In this document: positions 61,209-64,000 of the stretch, piece after piece | Layout: each line of letters opens with the position of its first letter | Position numbering within the stretch: position 1 is the stretch's first letter | NCBI GenBank assembly: GCA_002737595.1 | Contig: NSHZ01000001.1 | Coordinates: forward strand, 1-64,000 | Length of the DNA stretch: 64,000 nt | DNA from: Actinomycetota bacterium | GTDB lineage: Bacteria; Actinomycetota; Actinomycetes; Nanopelagicales; Nanopelagicaceae | Direction: 5' to 3' | The notes under the pieces: generated by a model | What the model saw: the letters and a program-made list of their open reading frames with translations, nothing else | Told to the model about the DNA's origin: nothing | The model's database searches: none | Program-made: the position numbers and the translations under genes

Positions 61209-62660
61209 GTGGCAGAGAACTCAGCCATTCCACCGCAGGAACTCCGCGCGCACGCTCCACTCCTCGACGCCTACTTGCGTTTCTTCGAAGAGAGTATTAC
61301 GCCATTTTCTATCCCCGGTCACAAACAACAGGCCGCACTCCTCGACATGGGTCTGGGCAGGGTCGTTGATGTAGATGTGCCGCTCTATGGCGGCCTTGAT
61401 GAAATGAAGCTTTCGAATGGCACATTGGCCGCGGCCGAGAAATTAGCCGCTGAGTGTTGGAGTGCGCATTGGGCACGTTTTTCCACTGGCGGAACAACTC
61501 ACGGTAATCAAGCTTTGCTACTGGGAATTGCCACTCCGGGGAGAAAAATTGCGATCACCAGAACTGTCCATCGCTCACTAATAAGCGCGCTGGTACTCAG
61601 CGGCGTCGAACCTATTTGGCTTACACCAGACATCGATGAGAAGACCGGCATTCCACTTGGAATCTCAGTCCTAGAACTTTCACGTGCGTTGGAACACTCC
61701 CCCACCGCAGTCTTTCTTACCGAACCTGGTTATTTAGGGACGATCTCCCCGTTGGAGCAACTCATCGATCTCACGCATGAACGAAATATTCCCATCGTCA
61801 TCGATCAAGCATGGGGGGCGCATTTCGGATTCCATCCCGCCCTCCCCTCGCATGCAATGGCGCTCGGTGCAGATGCAATGGTCACTAGCATCCATAAGAC
61901 TCTTCCCGGGTATAGCGCCGCATCATTGGTGATGGCCAACACCACACGCATTTCAAGTGCGCGTCTTGAGCAGAGTTTTGAAGCAACACATACCACTTCG
62001 CCAGCGGGTGCGCCGCTTGCCTCCATTGATGGCGTACGTGCACTGCTGCAACTACGGGGACATGAGTTGCTGCAAGATTTACTGCAGAACATCACACATC
62101 TTAAGGTTGACCTGAAAGAGCATTTCGGTTTCGATCTCTTTATCAATCCTGATCGCTTTGCGCCCGGTGGTTTCGATGCCACAAAACTCATCATTCAGAC
62201 TCATCATTTTGGTGGAGATGGGGTGGCTATCGAGCGAGCACTCCGTTTGCACGGAGTCCGCGTTGAGATGGCCGACCGAGACACCATCATCCCGGTCGTT
62301 ACGTTGGCAGATGATGAACGATCTTTCAAAATTCTCGCCAACGCCCTCAAAGCGAGTATCACTCCAAAAACCCCGAGGGCGGTAGCCACTGCGCTCAGCT
62401 GGCGTATCAGCCCTACCTTTGGCGTCAGCATCAGAGATGCCTTCTTCTCCTCTTCTGAAATGGTGAGCGCTACCAAAGCGATAGGGCGAATCAGCGCAGA
62501 TTTAATTGCCCCCTACCCTCCTGGAGTGCCAGTAGTTACCCCAGGAGAAGTCCTTACTGAAGAGATCCTCACCGGCCTTGCCGCAGTGGCTGCCGAGGGA
62601 GTTCGTATCGCGTATTCCACAGATTCGACGCTTGCTACATATCGAGTACTAGCAAAGTAG
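61209..62660 (+). CDS. PLP-dependent Orn/Lys/Arg decarboxylase (fold I, short form)
   Basis: About 483 residues from GTG 61209, with GGAGGAGGAG just ahead. Features: FSIPGHKQQAALLDMGLGRV, FSTGGTTHGNQALLLGI, IDQAWGAHFGFHPALPSHAM and the PLP-lysine motif VTSIHKTLPGYSAASLV. C-terminal domain YPPGVPVVTPGEVLTE. It lacks the N-terminal wing of E. coli-type enzymes, as in Bacillus SpeA/YaaO. Makes agmatine, cadaverine or putrescine for polyamine supply or acid tolerance. Confidence 0.87.
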   Translation: MAENSAIPPQELRAHAPLLDAYLRFFEESITPFSIPGHKQQAALLDMGLGRVVDVDVPLYGGLDEMKLSNGTLAAAEKLAAECWSAHWARFSTGGTTHGNQALLLGIATPGRKIAITRTVHRSLISALVLSGVEPIWLTPDIDEKTGIPLGISVLELSRALEHSPTAVFLTEPGYLGTISPLEQLIDLTHERNIPIVIDQAWGAHFGFHPALPSHAMALGADAMVTSIHKTLPGYSAASLVMANTTRISSARLEQSFEATHTTSPAGAPLASIDGVRALLQLRGHELLQDLLQNITHLKVDLKEHFGFDLFINPDRFAPGGFDATKLIIQTHHFGGDGVAIERALRLHGVRVEMADRDTIIPVVTLADDERSFKILANALKASITPKTPRAVATALSWRISPTFGVSIRDAFFSSSEMVSATKAIGRISADLIAPYPPGVPVVTPGEVLTEEILTGLAAVAAEGVRIAYSTDSTLATYRVLAK

Positions 62661-62672
62661 CGAGGCACTCCA

Positions 62673-62678
62673 TAGCCT
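62673..62678 (+). promoter_or_regulatory. -10 box for the GGDEF gene, leaderless geometry
   Basis: TAGCCT lies six bases before ATG 62685; it selects that ATG over the out-of-frame ATG at 62681. Confidence 0.45.
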
Positions 62679-62684
62679 TAATGA

Positions 62685-64000
62685 ATGAAGGCGATGTTGC
62701 GCTTCGGTTCTCTCACCCTGCTTATCATTTCGGTTGCCATAAAGTCCTTTCTTGGAGACTCACTTTCATTCAACGATGCGTGGATATATAACGTAGTTAT
62801 TCTGATAACTGCTCTCTCTACTTTTATGATACGAAGCCAAGCGGCACGTGCGCTGGGAAGTGCAATACTTTTTTGGGGAATAGGTTCGGCAATTGCCACA
62901 TATGCGAATTACTTGGGTGCAGATTCCTTAGAAGCACAACAAGTTGCTCGCTGGAGTGATCTTTTCTACTTGCTCTTCTATCCAGCGCTCTTTTCGGCGA
63001 TCACACTCCGAGGCCAATCACATTTGCACGTTACTGACATCATCGACTCCCTCATCATCGGGCTGGGACTTTCAGCAATAGGAAGTGCGCTTATTGTCCA
63101 ACCGATCATGAATCAGTTACTCCCCGCTACTTCAACATTTGCTTTAGCCACCACGATTTATCCAGTTGCTGATTTGACCATGCTCGCACTCTTTTTTGCT
63201 AAGACATACCAAGAAGGACACCGGCGAAACTGGAATGACGCTCTTATGGCTCTTGGCGTACTTTGCTTTGCGTTTTCCGATGGAACTTTCCTCTATCAGC
63301 AATCCAACTACGCCTATAACAATTGGCTTGACTACGGCTGGCTCATCGGATTGGTGTTGATGAGTGAATCGATGCATCATCCGCACCGCCAATTGCCCAC
63401 TCGCGAGCGGTCCACGATTCCACTTGTACTCGCCATCTTGGCCTCACTCTCATTACTCGTCGCCGCAGCGCTCTTTCCGCAGACATTTCCCCGATTAGCC
63501 ATCTGGCCAGCGGCGGCCACCCTCTTAGCGGCATTGGGACGTCTCTCCCTTGCGGTTCGAGATGCGCGAAAACTCGTCACTGAAGAGGTACTTGCTAGAA
63601 CAGATGAACTTACGGGGCTGGCAAATAGAAGGAAATTTGTCGCCGCCTTAGAAGAGATGCGAAAGGGTGATACCGCTCGCACGGATTCAGTGGGAGTCTT
63701 CATTATTGACTTGGATGGTTTCAAAGATGTGAACGACACATTTGGGCACGAGACGGGGGACCAACTCCTCAAATTGCTCGCTCAACGATTACTTGATGTG
63801 CTACCAAGAGATGCTCTCCTTGCTAGGTTGGGCGGTGACGAGTTTGGAGTGTTGCTCAGTGGCGACGAAAGAGTATTCCGACTCATAGGTCCTGAGATCC
63901 ATCGCGCAAGTGCCGCGCCGATGACAATCAATCGTGAAGCTGTGGTGGTGGGAGCAAGTGTGGGGTTAGCGATCGCTGCACGAGGTACGTTCACCCCTAG
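62685..64000 (+). CDS. Membrane GGDEF diguanylate cyclase (partial at window edge)
   Basis: Open to the last base (at least 438 residues). An N-terminal membrane module of eight or so helices (start MKAMLRFGSLTLLIISVAIK) is followed by a GGDEF domain from about residue 300: ARTDELTGLANRRKFVAAL, FIIDLDGFKDVNDTFGHETG and ARLGGDEFGVLLSG. The catalytic GGDEF is intact at residues 383-387, so c-di-GMP synthesis is likely. An RxxD inhibitory site is not present five residues before the motif. A C-terminal EAL or other domain may lie beyond the window. Confidence 0.87.
   Translation, partial: MKAMLRFGSLTLLIISVAIKSFLGDSLSFNDAWIYNVVILITALSTFMIRSQAARALGSAILFWGIGSAIATYANYLGADSLEAQQVARWSDLFYLLFYPALFSAITLRGQSHLHVTDIIDSLIIGLGLSAIGSALIVQPIMNQLLPATSTFALATTIYPVADLTMLALFFAKTYQEGHRRNWNDALMALGVLCFAFSDGTFLYQQSNYAYNNWLDYGWLIGLVLMSESMHHPHRQLPTRERSTIPLVLAILASLSLLVAAALFPQTFPRLAIWPAAATLLAALGRLSLAVRDARKLVTEEVLARTDELTGLANRRKFVAALEEMRKGDTARTDSVGVFIIDLDGFKDVNDTFGHETGDQLLKLLAQRLLDVLPRDALLARLGGDEFGVLLSGDERVFRLIGPEIHRASAAPMTINREAVVVGASVGLAIAARGTFTP

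Overview
This window comes from the chromosome of a mycothiol-using actinobacterium (Actinomycetota). The lineage markers are a mycothiol S-conjugate amidase, an RpfB-type resuscitation-promoting factor, a DUF501 protein, PIN-PhoH (PhoH2), an actinobacterial protein O-mannosyltransferase and a CopD-CtaG fusion. Base composition looks close to 50% GC. Spacing is very tight: most neighbours overlap by 1-10 bases and no gap exceeds about 300 bp, as in streamlined aquatic Actinobacteria. I cannot place it to species. Gene order follows the mycobacterial Rv0991-Rv1098 neighbourhood as I remember it, broken by accessory blocks.

Layout. 1-6527: end of a class I fumarase, a transglycosylase, PhoH2, UppS, a DUF3817 protein, SURF1, a 55-residue membrane protein, Mca, DUF4307 and GreA. 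6563-11185: a MarR/MFS drug-efflux operon, a second MFS gene, MsrA and a Bax1-I-like protein. 11238-23816: tRNA-Leu, uracil-DNA glycosylase, then the housekeeping run Ppx, DUF501, FtsB/DivIC, enolase, MazG, SurA-like lipoprotein, Mfd, Pth, L25, Prs, GlmU and tRNA-Gln.

23912-34886 is an aerobic carbon monoxide dehydrogenase (CODH) island inserted into that run. A plus-strand operon (XdhC/CoxI, an 86-aa orphan, CoxD, CoxE, a 95-aa protein, a GIY-YIG-like protein) converges on a minus-strand operon (small ORF, coxM, coxS, coxL, coxG, then five small single-span membrane proteins). CoxL carries the form I active-site motif AYRCSFR, so this should be a true CO oxidiser. CoxMSL oxidise CO, CoxD/E/I mature the Mo-Cu site, and CoxG plus the small membrane proteins probably link the enzyme to the membrane quinone pool. 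A MarR regulator sits at the edge.

34895-43999 returns to housekeeping: ABC-F, IspE, RsmA, RpfB, TatD, MetG, RsmI and Pmt. 44021-49173 holds tRNA-Ala and the operon galU-moeA-moaC-mogA-rimJ-membrane protein. That operon can supply molybdopterin to CODH, and it resembles the Glp/GlpR cell-division locus. 49157-52065 carries CopD-CtaG, CopC and a Ruc-like zinc-ribbon protein. 52100-62660 is accessory: TetR/MmpL efflux, MarR, tRNA-Arg, secreted proteins, a Tat-exported molybdopterin oxidoreductase, a G/Q/P-repeat protein, two unknown membrane proteins, an SGNH hydrolase, a Tat Rieske protein and a PLP decarboxylase. The window ends inside a membrane-bound GGDEF protein that runs off the edge.

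Cross-cutting observations: nine genes show a TAnnnT box exactly 6-7 bases before the start codon, which points to leaderless mRNAs. The rimJ-like gene seems to start at CTG. The tRNA-Leu(UAA) lacks the usual long variable arm.
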